The translations under genes and the position numbers were made by a program. 64,000 bases of DNA, taken from contig MPNL01000005.1 in assembly GCA_002239005.1 (NCBI GenBank), forward strand, positions 49,719 to 113,718, in the 5' to 3' direction. The notes under the pieces are model-generated. The model made no database searches. It saw only the letters and a list, made by a program, of their open reading frames with translations, and was not told where the DNA came from. The stretch is from Truepera sp. bin119. GTDB taxonomy: Bacteria > Deinococcota > Deinococci > Deinococcales > Trueperaceae. Every line of letters starts with the position of its first letter. The first letter of the stretch is position 1. This document shows, one piece after another, positions 47,441-55,140 of the stretch.

Positions 47441-48210
47441 TCAGGGTGCACAAACCACGGGCGCCCAAAGGGTTAGCACGCGGGAAAGCACTTACACGAG
47501 AAGATTGCGAAGCATACGAAGCAAACAGAGTCGATTTCGAGAATGGCACAAGAAAGTTTCAGTTCAAGCGCAATATCTATGGCCACTGTACCGTAAGGGG
47601 GGTATTGAAAAGTGCCCAAAATGGCAAGTGTTGCTATTGCGAAGGGAAGGCGTTTGCCCCCCACGCTGCGGCTGATGTCGAACACTATCGACCCAAGGGC
47701 ACCGTAAGGCAGGATGAGCAATCGGGGGCGGTGTTACCCGGTTACTTCTGGCTGGCTTACTCTTGGGAAAATCTGTATTTGTGCTGCCAGATATGCAACA
47801 GAAACTGCAAGAGAGATATCTTCCCTCTTAAGAATCCTGCTAAACGCGCCCGTTCACATGCCGACAACCTAGCCGAGGAAGAACCTCTTATTCTCGACCC
47901 TGGTGGCTTAGACGATCCGCGCAAGCACATTAGATTTCATAAGGAGATAGCTTTCGGTTTGACTGAAGTCGGAAGGAATACAATTCAGATTATCGGGCTC
48001 AATCGGCCAGAGTTGGGGGAGGCACGCCTCACTCGGCGAGCGAAGCTCGAGAGGCAATTGGAAATAGTAAAGATTTCGCAGGAGAATCCGCACCCTCAAC
48101 TTGCTAAATTGGCTGAGGAAGCGTCGAACACGCTTAAGGCGGCAGTCTTGCGTGAGGCGGAGTTCAGCGCCATGGCAATAGACTTGTTAGAAGTTGAGCC
48201 TAGCTCATAG
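47437..48210 (+). CDS. ptuB: Septu-like HNH endonuclease (PtuB type)
   Basis: A 257-aa HNH nuclease. Zinc-ribbon CxxC at 65-68 (CCYC), the catalytic ADVEHYRPKG at about 79-88, and a second cysteine group CCQICNRNC at 116-124 enclose the metal-finger. ATG 47437 overlaps the ptuA stop. The stop TAG abuts the stop of the convergent HExxH gene (48205), so the two units are packed tail to tail. It is the expected effector partner of the ATPase. Confidence 0.78.
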   Translation: MIRVHKPRAPKGLARGKALTREDCEAYEANRVDFENGTRKFQFKRNIYGHCTVRGVLKSAQNGKCCYCEGKAFAPHAAADVEHYRPKGTVRQDEQSGAVLPGYFWLAYSWENLYLCCQICNRNCKRDIFPLKNPAKRARSHADNLAEEEPLILDPGGLDDPRKHIRFHKEIAFGLTEVGRNTIQIIGLNRPELGEARLTRRAKLERQLEIVKISQENPHPQLAKLAEEASNTLKAAVLREAEFSAMAIDLLEVEPSS

Positions 48211-49071
48211 GTCCAAGCACCGGTTGAGGTGACGTACCAAGGACCGTCCGTTATCAGTCAATCCTTCGGCCGATGCGAGAAAACCAACTTGTGCTGCTTC
48301 GTCACGTATTTGGCGACAACGCTCACTAACAAAGACGCTCTCGTCTGACGTTAGGGATCCCGTAAGGCTCAAATCTCTGAAAAACTCATGGACTACGGCA
48401 AAGACGTAGAACCCATGCAGGACCCCGGTAACAGGTCGTAGGGTTTGCCGCCACGGCGAGAAGAGTCGGACTTCCGGTGCTTCAACAAGCGGTAGCACTT
48501 CCTCGGCCATGGTGAGCTGGAGGTGCATGCATTCGTGGATGATGGACTCAGCAAGGCGCAGTCGTCCCTTTCGCTCGAAAAGAGGGACAGAGGCAAAAAT
48601 CGAAAATGGCACTCCGGGGTCGCTGTGACTGACGTCATAATCAACCCCGGGCGATTCCAGAATGTGTAGCGCGCGCAGATACTGTGCCACCGTGGCATAC
48701 AGGCTCGGCACTGAGGCAATGAGGGACAATGCGGATTGGAGGACGTCCAAATCGGCGTCCGTAGAAAAGCATTTGGAAAAGACTAATCCCCCTTCTTCAT
48801 ATGGAGCCCGACTCGATCTCGGCAAGGACTCAATGAGGCACTCAAAAGAATTGCCGAGGTCGAGTCGGGCAAAAAGAATGCGATTAGTTGTCGGATCTTT
48901 CTTCAACCACCGATGTGTTCCGTAATTCGCTGGTGTGAATCCTTCGTTTGCCATTTCTTCCCAGATGACCGTTGCCATGAGACGTGATGCTCCAGAGAAC
49001 CATGGTTCGGTCGACTGAGAGAATGCCGCCCTAAGGATGTCCGGAATGCAGGTTGGTAGGGATTTGCGCAT
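48205..49071 (-). CDS. HExxH-type peptide beta-hydroxylase candidate (RiPP tailoring)
   Basis: A 288-aa protein with a zinc/iron-type motif H179-E-C-M-H183 in LAESIIHECMHLQL. It is followed by the SPWRQTLRPVTGVLHGFYVF stretch, which is the conserved C-terminal block of the HExxH proteins found with radical SAM peptide maturases. Some of these have been shown to be 2-oxoglutarate-dependent peptide hydroxylases. ATG 49071 (MRKSLPTCIP) is chosen since IPDILRAAF is the usual beginning; it overlaps the 2OG oxygenase gene by 41 bp. As the last gene of the cluster it most likely modifies the precursor encoded at 49683-49859. Confidence 0.75.
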   Translation of the reverse strand: MRKSLPTCIPDILRAAFSQSTEPWFSGASRLMATVIWEEMANEGFTPANYGTHRWLKKDPTTNRILFARLDLGNSFECLIESLPRSSRAPYEEGGLVFSKCFSTDADLDVLQSALSLIASVPSLYATVAQYLRALHILESPGVDYDVSHSDPGVPFSIFASVPLFERKGRLRLAESIIHECMHLQLTMAEEVLPLVEAPEVRLFSPWRQTLRPVTGVLHGFYVFAVVHEFFRDLSLTGSLTSDESVFVSERCRQIRDEAAQVGFLASAEGLTDNGRSLVRHLNRCLDL

Positions 49072-49663
49072 GGAAGGAGTACACAAGGGTATAGCGCTCT
49101 CCACGGTGAAGTCTTGAGACAGCGTGATTGGAGTTCTCGCCAATTTCGAATCCAAGGCCACTGCCTGTGATTGGGCGGATGACTCTATGGATATCGTTCG
49201 GATCAAAGCTATTGAATAGCATAAACAGCCCACCATCGCCGTCACGTAGACCCCGATTGAGCTGAACCGTCAGACGATGGGTCTCGTTTTCACCACCGAG
49301 ATAATCGTTGTGGATGGCGATTCGTTGACCGGGTGCTAATTTGTGTGCCAGTAGTGTAACCCGATCATTGAGCGCGACATTGAAGAGCGTTGCCACTGAT
49401 CGACGAAGTTCCGAAAGATTGCTAGGCCAAGCCAAAGGTGAAAGCGATTCCGGTAGGTCGACATCCAGCATGCTAAATTCGTACTGCTCGTAAAAGTCGG
49501 TTTCCACGAGTTGCCAAGGCGCGGCAGATTCGAACCAATCGAGGAGTACTTGTTCGATTCTCTGGACGAGGCAGCGCCGAGCAAGAAAGTAACGGAACGG
49601 AAACTCGACAAACTCTACCGCGTCGGCAGCACACTCTTGCGCGAGTACGTAGGGCGAAGACAC
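49031..49663 (-). CDS. 2-oxoglutarate/Fe(II) oxygenase (prolyl-4-hydroxylase-like fold)
   Basis: A 210-aa double-stranded beta-helix oxygenase. Iron ligands H118-x-D120 are in IAIHNDYLGG, the distal H180 is in ENSNHAVSRL, and R190 follows for 2-oxoglutarate. The N-terminal APWQLVETDFYEQYEFS block is typical of the family. GTG 49663 is preferred because it lies 20 bp after the precursor stop. ATG 49741 would overlap the precursor. It would add a hydroxyl group to the peptide or a small molecule made by the cluster. Confidence 0.78.
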   Translation of the reverse strand: MSSPYVLAQECAADAVEFVEFPFRYFLARRCLVQRIEQVLLDWFESAAPWQLVETDFYEQYEFSMLDVDLPESLSPLAWPSNLSELRRSVATLFNVALNDRVTLLAHKLAPGQRIAIHNDYLGGENETHRLTVQLNRGLRDGDGGLFMLFNSFDPNDIHRVIRPITGSGLGFEIGENSNHAVSRLHRGERYTLVYSFHAQIPTNLHSGHP

Positions 49664-49682
49664 GGAGTCTACGAAGCCATCT

Positions 49683-49859
49683 TCATCTATTGTGGCGATG
49701 ATATGTGCGGTTATAAGTAGTTGCAGATATGGGCTTATCATTATCGTCGTTGCGTATTTCGTCGATCAGTCGTTCCAAAGCCCTACTGCTAAATTCTTTC
49801 AGATCGATATCTAAGCTTTTCGGTGCTTGGCGGAGTGTGGACTCATTAGTGTCACTCAT
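49683..49859 (-). CDS. RiPP precursor peptide with tandem aromatic-X-Arg core
   Basis: A 58-aa peptide, ATG 49859, with AAGGAGA eight bases upstream, directly after the radical SAM gene (12 bp). The leader is acidic and helical (LDIDLKEFSSRALERLIDEI). The C-terminus is ISATTYNRTYHRHNR, three adjacent three-residue units Y-N-R, Y-H-R and H-N-R after a short linker. Three-residue cyclophane (triceptide-type) peptides are crosslinked in exactly such aromatic-X-X units, so this is the likely core. The stop lies inside the region of the next frame, and the genes appear coupled. Confidence 0.75.
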   Translation of the reverse strand: MSDTNESTLRQAPKSLDIDLKEFSSRALERLIDEIRNDDNDKPISATTYNRTYHRHNR

Positions 49860-49870
49860 TGAGGGTCTCC

Positions 49871-51013
49871 TTATCTTTTGTTCACACTGCTATTGCGATG
49901 AGCTAGCCATTCTCGCATACGAGAGATGAGCAGTAATTGATCGGAACAAAAAATCGATGGATTGTTGAAACCGCGGTCATCACTCCAACGGTGTGCCACC
50001 ATTCCACCGCCACATACATGGAGTTCAGAACATCTGCGGCACTTTGGTGCGGTCGGCCGTTGTTCAAGATAATAGTCCAAGTAAGCAGTACTTTGGACAA
50101 CATCCACTAAGGTGTCCGAAAGAATATTCCACGATACTTGATCGAAACGATCTGCGGCGTTGTGGGCCACCTTCAAGGTATCGTTCTTGTTGATGCTCCC
50201 ATCCGTGTCGATCACAAGAATGCCATAATCGGCGGTACCGACTCCTTCTTTGTTTGATTCCCCTCCCATGATGAGTCGGAGCATGTCATCGAATATCCGC
50301 ACACGCGGCGGCGTTGGGTCGCTGAGGTATATGTCAAGCGTCTCGCTCATCCAGGTTCCAAACTCTGTTGATGTAGGACTTGCTTTGCCCTCTGGAAGGT
50401 GTGTGTGGTTTCCATCACGGACAAGAAAATCAATGCTGGGAGCACCCGTTGCCTTAAGAGAGGAGTAGACGGAACTAGGGTTGGAACTGGGGTTGACCAC
50501 GGCTAGGACGCCGCTGAACAAGGGTCGCGCATCTTCTCGTGCAGTCAGCAGAGCGATGGCGCTGCGAACGCGGTCATAGGATCCCTGGCCCCTCTTGTCG
50601 ACACGAAAACGGTCATGCACGTCAGAAGGACCGTCGATGCTAATCGAGATCCCAACATCAAACCGGACGAAAATGTCCAGGAACTCTTCAGTAAGGAGAA
50701 CACCGTTCGTTTGCACATGAACTTCGCAAGGGTCCGGAAGAGCAGACCGAAGCATGCTGCATAGTTTGAGCATCCGTTTAGGTCCGATCAGCAGCGGTTC
50801 TCCGCCATGGAGAACGACATGAAGCCGGTGCCCTTGGCAGCTGTAGAGCTCCGATAGCTGATGAACGGTTGCCTCTTGTACTGCATCCGACATGTGTTTC
50901 GGCTGGCCACGCCAACCGTCATCGGCCATGTGATAAATGTAGCAATAACTACAGTCGAGGTTGCACCGGCTCGCAACCTTAAGCAGTACGGTGTCAACGA
51001 CGTCGATTGCCAT
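49871..51013 (-). CDS. Radical SAM/SPASM peptide maturase (FxsB/cyclophane-forming type)
   Basis: A 380-aa radical SAM enzyme. The [4Fe-4S] motif C17-NLD-C21-SY-C24 is followed by YIYH, as in the FxsB-like group. HGGEPLLIG and SISIDGPSDVHDRFR are the next core strands. The C-terminal auxiliary-cluster cysteines are C325, C328, C334 and C356 (CRRC, HVC, IFC). Enzymes of this group link an aromatic ring carbon to a beta carbon two residues later, forming three-residue cyclophanes. First gene of a four-gene minus-strand operon with the precursor just downstream. The crosslink type is inference. Confidence 0.85.
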   Translation of the reverse strand: MAIDVVDTVLLKVASRCNLDCSYCYIYHMADDGWRGQPKHMSDAVQEATVHQLSELYSCQGHRLHVVLHGGEPLLIGPKRMLKLCSMLRSALPDPCEVHVQTNGVLLTEEFLDIFVRFDVGISISIDGPSDVHDRFRVDKRGQGSYDRVRSAIALLTAREDARPLFSGVLAVVNPSSNPSSVYSSLKATGAPSIDFLVRDGNHTHLPEGKASPTSTEFGTWMSETLDIYLSDPTPPRVRIFDDMLRLIMGGESNKEGVGTADYGILVIDTDGSINKNDTLKVAHNAADRFDQVSWNILSDTLVDVVQSTAYLDYYLEQRPTAPKCRRCSELHVCGGGMVAHRWSDDRGFNNPSIFCSDQLLLISRMREWLAHRNSSVNKR

Positions 51014-51065
51014 AACCGATCAGAAATCCATGCCCCATTACCTCACTAGGCATCATACCGAATTT

Positions 51066-51081
51066 CTATGATCTATCATAG
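51066..51081. promoter_or_regulatory. Palindrome upstream of the RiPP operon, possible operator
   Basis: CTATGAT-CT-ATCATAG is a perfect inverted repeat with 7-bp arms, 53 bp upstream of the radical SAM start. A TATGAT hexamer (51057-51052, minus strand) between it and the gene could be the -10 element, putting the palindrome near the -35 region. Confidence 0.5.
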
Positions 51082-51292
51082 GGGATAGGGCCGCAACCGG
51101 CGAGTGGTGCGCCCGGTGCCGGTCGCGGCCCGTGCCGAGGGGTTCCGCTCCCAAAGCCGGAGCCCAAGCCGCTAGTCGGAGTGAAGTTTCCTAAGCTCAC
51201 GACTACGAGCCGGAACCGGAGGGGAACCCCTAAACTAATGGCCCGACGAGGTTCCCAATGTCAAGTGCCCCAGACTGTTTGTTCACACTCCT

Positions 51293-51365
51293 ATGGCACC
51301 AAACTGGATTAACCGCACCCTCTGGACCGGCGACAACCTCGACATTCTCAGGGGCATGAACTCTG
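51293..51365 (+). pseudogene. DNA methyltransferase, N-terminal fragment cut off by an IS
   Basis: ATG 51293 starts MAPNWINRTLWTGDNLDILR, then GMNSG, the beginning of type III / DNA-methylase N4/N6 proteins (NRTLxxGDNLDILRxM). After 25 codons it runs into the terminal repeat of the IS1-like element. No catalytic DPPF part is found anywhere in the window, so the rest has been deleted. Confidence 0.6.
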
Positions 51366-52563
51366 GGTCGTAACGTGAGATTATCTCTGCCCCCCACCCG
51401 GATAAGTGGGTGACCGAATCCAGCGAATCCGTCCTTGCAACTCTCGGACACTCCAAATCCGATCAGAAGGACGGATTCGCTGGATTCGTACACTTGTTGC
51501 GTCCATCCAAGGACGGACAAGAACGGCTTCGTTGGAGCTACGGGTCCGTGCGGTGCCATTGCGCCGCTCTATAGCACTGGTATTCGGCTTCTCGAAACCC
51601 AGCCGGGAAGGCTCTCTGGCTACCCGCTTACTACTTCCATGGGCAATCTGAGTTTCAATCCTGACGAGGCGCCCTCCCTGCTTGGTTTTGCGGACCATTA
51701 CCTGCGCTTGGCGCCTGCCGACCCGAAGAGTCCGGTCTTGACGGTAGCGTACCTTGGGGAACCTGCCCCTCGATCCCTGCCGGGCAGGCCGGTAGGGTCG
51801 GCCGAATAGGGGGCCGACCCGAAGAGTCCGGTCTCAGAGTCGCTTATAGCTCGGCTCACCATCGCTGAACAGCACCACTCCCTGGGGGTAGGAAAGACGA
51901 GAAACAGCGTCCTGCAGGACCTGAAGGACGGATTCGCTGGATCCGATCAGTCGTTCATCCCTCACCCCAGTGGCAAAGGCCACCACCAACTTGGTTGCCG
52001 GATCGATCACTTCGGCTTGCCACAACTGCTCACGCTTACTCCCAGCAAAGCCCCAGCGCTCAGCGGCCTGCAAGCTGGTGCTGGCCAGTTGCTGGACCGC
52101 TGGTCGTGGAACCGCAAGGGCGGATTCGCTGGATCGGCGTGCTGCCCGAGGCGAACTGCAAGGACGGATTCGCTGGATCAGCAATAATGATGGCTTTGCT
52201 CTCTCTGATCTTGCTGTTCCACACCCGAAGCAAAAACGGACTCTACGGGTCCAACGAAGCCGCTCTTGTCCGTCCTTATGGGGTGTTCTTACGTTCGCTG
52301 AACTCTCCTGCACAACTCCGGCAGCGTATCCAGCGAATCCGTCCTTGGTATAACGGATCTGGTCCGGTCCGTAGACCTTACGGATCCAGCGAATCCGTCC
52401 TTCGATCAGATTACCTTGACCTGCCCGGCCGTAGCTGGGGCACTCATGGTTGGCGCAGGCTAGACTTGCTATGGGAGGTCGGTGCCTCTTTTCCATCTGG
52501 TGCAGAATGCGCCAGGACTGGTCTCCCCCCTTCGGGGGGCAGAGATAATCTCACGTTACGACC
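51366..52563 (-). mobile_element. Decayed IS1-like element (copy B), 1198 bp
   Basis: The ends are GGTCGTAACGTGAGATTATC on the left and its reverse complement on the right (ending at 52563). Next to the right end there is an extra CCCCCC-TTC-GGGGGG hairpin. The minus strand holds a broken IS1-like transposase: a zinc-finger start (LACANHECPSYGRAGQGNL), a middle block WGFAGSKREQLWQAEVIDP with the first catalytic Asp region, FSDGEPSYKRL, and a distal TKQGGRLVRIETQ, then NTSAIERRNG. Ten or so short hairpin repeats in both orientations are scattered through it, and large parts are deleted. Confidence 0.75.
51417..52402. repeat. Cluster of short palindromic insertion repeats in the IS1-like element
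   Basis: Copies of AAGGACGGATTCGCTGGAT or close variants lie at 51467-51485, 51924-51942, 52116-52134 and 52160-52178 (plus), and at 51417-51436, 52328-52346 and 52384-52402 (minus). The related form ACCCGAAGAGTCCGGTCT is at 51721-51740 and 51817-51835 (minus). Longer variants with a CGGCT-TCGTTGG core are near 51509-51537 and 52250-52280. Several fall in the transposase frame without breaking it. Confidence 0.8.
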
Positions 52564-52577
52564 TGTTCGTTCGCTAA

Positions 52578-53479
52578 GAGCCCCCAACAAAAAGATGATA
52601 AACGTCTGAAGCGGATGATGGAACAGCCGAGGGACAGGAAGGCCTCATGGATGTCGGCACGCCGCTCGTAGCGCACCCGTAGTCGGCGAAACTGGTGGAG
52701 CCAGGACAGGGTTCGTTCCACCAGCCACCGGTGCACCCCCAGCCCGCTGCCGTGCTCGGCCCCCCGCCGGGCCAAGGCGGGCGCGCAAGTCCTTGCGCTG
52801 CTGCCGGGAGTCATAGGCCCGGTCGGCGTAGAGCCGCTCTGGACGGCGGCGGGGTCGGCCGCGCTGCCCCCGCAGCGGCGGCACTGCAAGGGGCAGCAAC
52901 TGGGTTGCGTCGTGGCGGTTGGCGCCGGTCAGGATGGCCGACAACGGGGTTCCGTTGGCATCGGTGAGCAGGTGATGCTTACTCCCGGGCTTGCCCCGGT
53001 CCGTGGGATTGGGGCCGGTTTTTTTCCCCGTCGCCCACTGCCCGCACCGACCCGCTGTCCACACAAGCCCGGGACCAGTCCAAGCCATGGGCCCCCTGCA
53101 ATCTGGACAGCAGGGTTTCAGGGAGGCGCGGCCACACTCCGGCGGCTTGCCACTCTTGCAGCCGACGCCAGCAGGTCATCCCGGAACCGCAGTCCATTTC
53201 CTGGGGCAGCAGCTCCCAGGGAATGCCGCTTTTCAGTACGAACAGAATGCCGGTCAAGGCTTTCCGGTCGTCAACGCGCTTGCGTCCGGGGTAGCGGAAC
53301 CGCCGGGGTTTGGGAGCGGGCAGCAACGGCTGCACCACTGCCCACAACTCATCACTTACCAGGGACTTTGCCAGCGGCCTCTCCTCGTCCTACAGTAGCT
53401 GACGCACGATGCCAGCCATAGTCTGACTCGAAAAGTGGCCATTCCACAATGGCTCGTCAACTCATTTTGTTGGGGGCTC
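52578..53479 (-). mobile_element. IS5-family element (IS427-like), 902 bp, target duplication TAA
   Basis: Both ends read GAGCCCCCAACAAAA inwards, and TAA flanks each side (52575-52577, 53480-53482). It encodes an IS427-type transposase in pieces on the minus strand and lies 15 bp from the right end of the IS1-like element. Confidence 0.88.
52600..53347 (-). pseudogene. IS5-family transposase, frameshifted
   Basis: The first frame (53347-52979) encodes MWAVVQPLLPAPKPRRFRYP and IPWELLPQEMDCGSG, the usual N-terminal half. The second (from about 53088) encodes GKPGSKHHLLTDANGTPLSA and ERLYADRAYDS, with catalytic Asp residues. A shift between those halves is normal for the IS427 group. A further break near 52770-52790 separates the last part, GVHRWLVERTLSWLHQFRRL, with the catalytic Glu, because the expected ITPRIA block is missing. 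The element is therefore probably inactive. Confidence 0.75.
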
Positions 53480-53506
53480 TAAGTGTTGGGCGTTCGAGGG
53501 CACTGG

Positions 53507-54874
53507 CTAACGTCCGATTCCGCGGTAGCGGAATCCGTAGCTCTCTAGGAGTTCCTTATCCAGCAGGTTGCGACCGTCGACGATCAGGTCACCCTGCATG
53601 ACGCCAGCGAGAGCCGCCCAATCGAGGTTCCGGTAGTCTGGCCACTCGGTGACCAAGGTCAGAGCGTCGGCTTCGGCAGCTGCATCCCGCGGCGACTTGG
53701 CGTAGCGCACCGGGAGGTCTCCGTGGCGAGACCGAAAGGCAGGGAGTGCTGCCGGGTCATGCACGGTGACGTGGGCGCCACGCTCCAGCAGCCAGCCGAT
53801 GATGTCGAGGGAGGGAGCGTCGCGGAGGTCGTCGGTATTGGGTTTGAAGGCGAGACCAAGGATACCGACCGTTTTGCCCTTAAGAACCTTCAGGTCGTCC
53901 TGGAGCTTCTCAATGACGATAAAGTGTTGGCGCTTGTTCACCTCGATAGTGGCCTCGAGCAGGGGCATAGGGTAGTGGTACTCGCCTCCCGAGTGGATCA
54001 GCGCCCGGATATCCTTGCCGAAGCAGCTGCCTCCCCAACCGATGCCGGCGCGAAGGAACTTCGGTCCGATCCGGTCATCAAGACCGATGCCCCGGGCGAT
54101 CTCGTCGACATCCGCACCTATCCGCTCGCACAGCCCAGCCATCTGGTTAATGAAGCTGATCTTGGTGGCTAGGAAGGCGTTGGCTGCGTATTTGATGGTC
54201 TCGGCGCTCACGAGGTCGGTGGTGATAAGGGGAACACTCCTTAAGCCTTTGGGTCGGGGGACGAAGGGGGGCGGAACGAATGTCTGTTCTGTGATTGGTT
54301 GGTAGAGATTCGCTAGGAGCGCCAGGGTGTTCGGGTCGTCGGCTCCGACTACGATCCGGTTGGGATAGAAGACGTCAGATATCGCAGAGCCCTCGCTAAG
54401 GAACTCAGGATTACTGGCTACTCGGAACGCGCCTCGGGCCGAGGGGTCACCTTGGGCCTCACGCAAGCCCTTGAGGAGCATACTGGCGACGTACCGACCG
54501 GAACCGATAGGGACTGTGGATTTGTTGATTACAATGTGTCGCTGTTCTGGACGTAAGGCCCGGCCAATGCTCAGGATCGCACTGTCGACCGCCCTCAGGT
54601 CGGTGCGGCCATCGGGAAGAGAGAGGGTGCCCACCGTGACGAAGCTGACCTCAGTCTCGCCCACCGTGGCGTAGTCGCTGGTAAACCTGAGCCTCGCTCC
54701 GGCGGTGGCGACCAGGTCTTCGATATGGGGCTCGAAGAAGGGTGCTCGGCCTTGTCGAAGCGTATCGAGTCTCTCCTCGTCGATATCGATGCAGGTGACT
54801 TGGTGACCGAGGTAGGCAAGCATGGCACCGGTGGTAAGTCCCACGTATCCGGTTCCGACGATGGTGATGTTCAT
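53507..54874 (-). CDS. ugd: UDP-glucose 6-dehydrogenase
   Basis: A 455-aa enzyme oxidising UDP-glucose to UDP-glucuronate. The nucleotide motif IVGTGYVGLTTGAMLA, the substrate region NPEFLSEGSAI and the active-site GIGWGGSCFGKDI with the catalytic Cys are intact. ATG 54874 is used (AAGGA upstream). It restarts the polysaccharide cluster on the far side of the accessory island and supplies substrate for the epimerase at 44357. Confidence 0.95.
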   Translation of the reverse strand: MNITIVGTGYVGLTTGAMLAYLGHQVTCIDIDEERLDTLRQGRAPFFEPHIEDLVATAGARLRFTSDYATVGETEVSFVTVGTLSLPDGRTDLRAVDSAILSIGRALRPEQRHIVINKSTVPIGSGRYVASMLLKGLREAQGDPSARGAFRVASNPEFLSEGSAISDVFYPNRIVVGADDPNTLALLANLYQPITEQTFVPPPFVPRPKGLRSVPLITTDLVSAETIKYAANAFLATKISFINQMAGLCERIGADVDEIARGIGLDDRIGPKFLRAGIGWGGSCFGKDIRALIHSGGEYHYPMPLLEATIEVNKRQHFIVIEKLQDDLKVLKGKTVGILGLAFKPNTDDLRDAPSLDIIGWLLERGAHVTVHDPAALPAFRSRHGDLPVRYAKSPRDAAAEADALTLVTEWPDYRNLDWAALAGVMQGDLIVDGRNLLDKELLESYGFRYRGIGR

Positions 54875-55140
54875 GAGATTCCTTACCCCTCGGGGTTGGG
54901 GGGTGTTTGTGGATTGTCTCTGCTGTCGGCGAGCGCCCGCCAATCATCCTCGCTTAGAGAAGACACCGTCGCCAAACGCGTCAGGGCTAACCGATACAAT
55001 CTGTCCCATTTTTTTGGGACCGCCTCAGCACAAGATGCATCTCCCCACCCCAATAGTTCTGTGGGAGATTTCTTCTCGGGGAATCCTTGGCATAGAGATC
55101 CCCGGTCACCGCCATCTCCTTATCATATTCATCATTATTA

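Noticed and set aside
49741..49860. Plus-strand frame 49729-49929 as the gene between the oxygenase and the radical SAM enzyme
   Set aside because: The minus-strand 58-aa frame has a proper ribosome-binding site, operon position and a RiPP-like leader/core; the plus frame has none of these.
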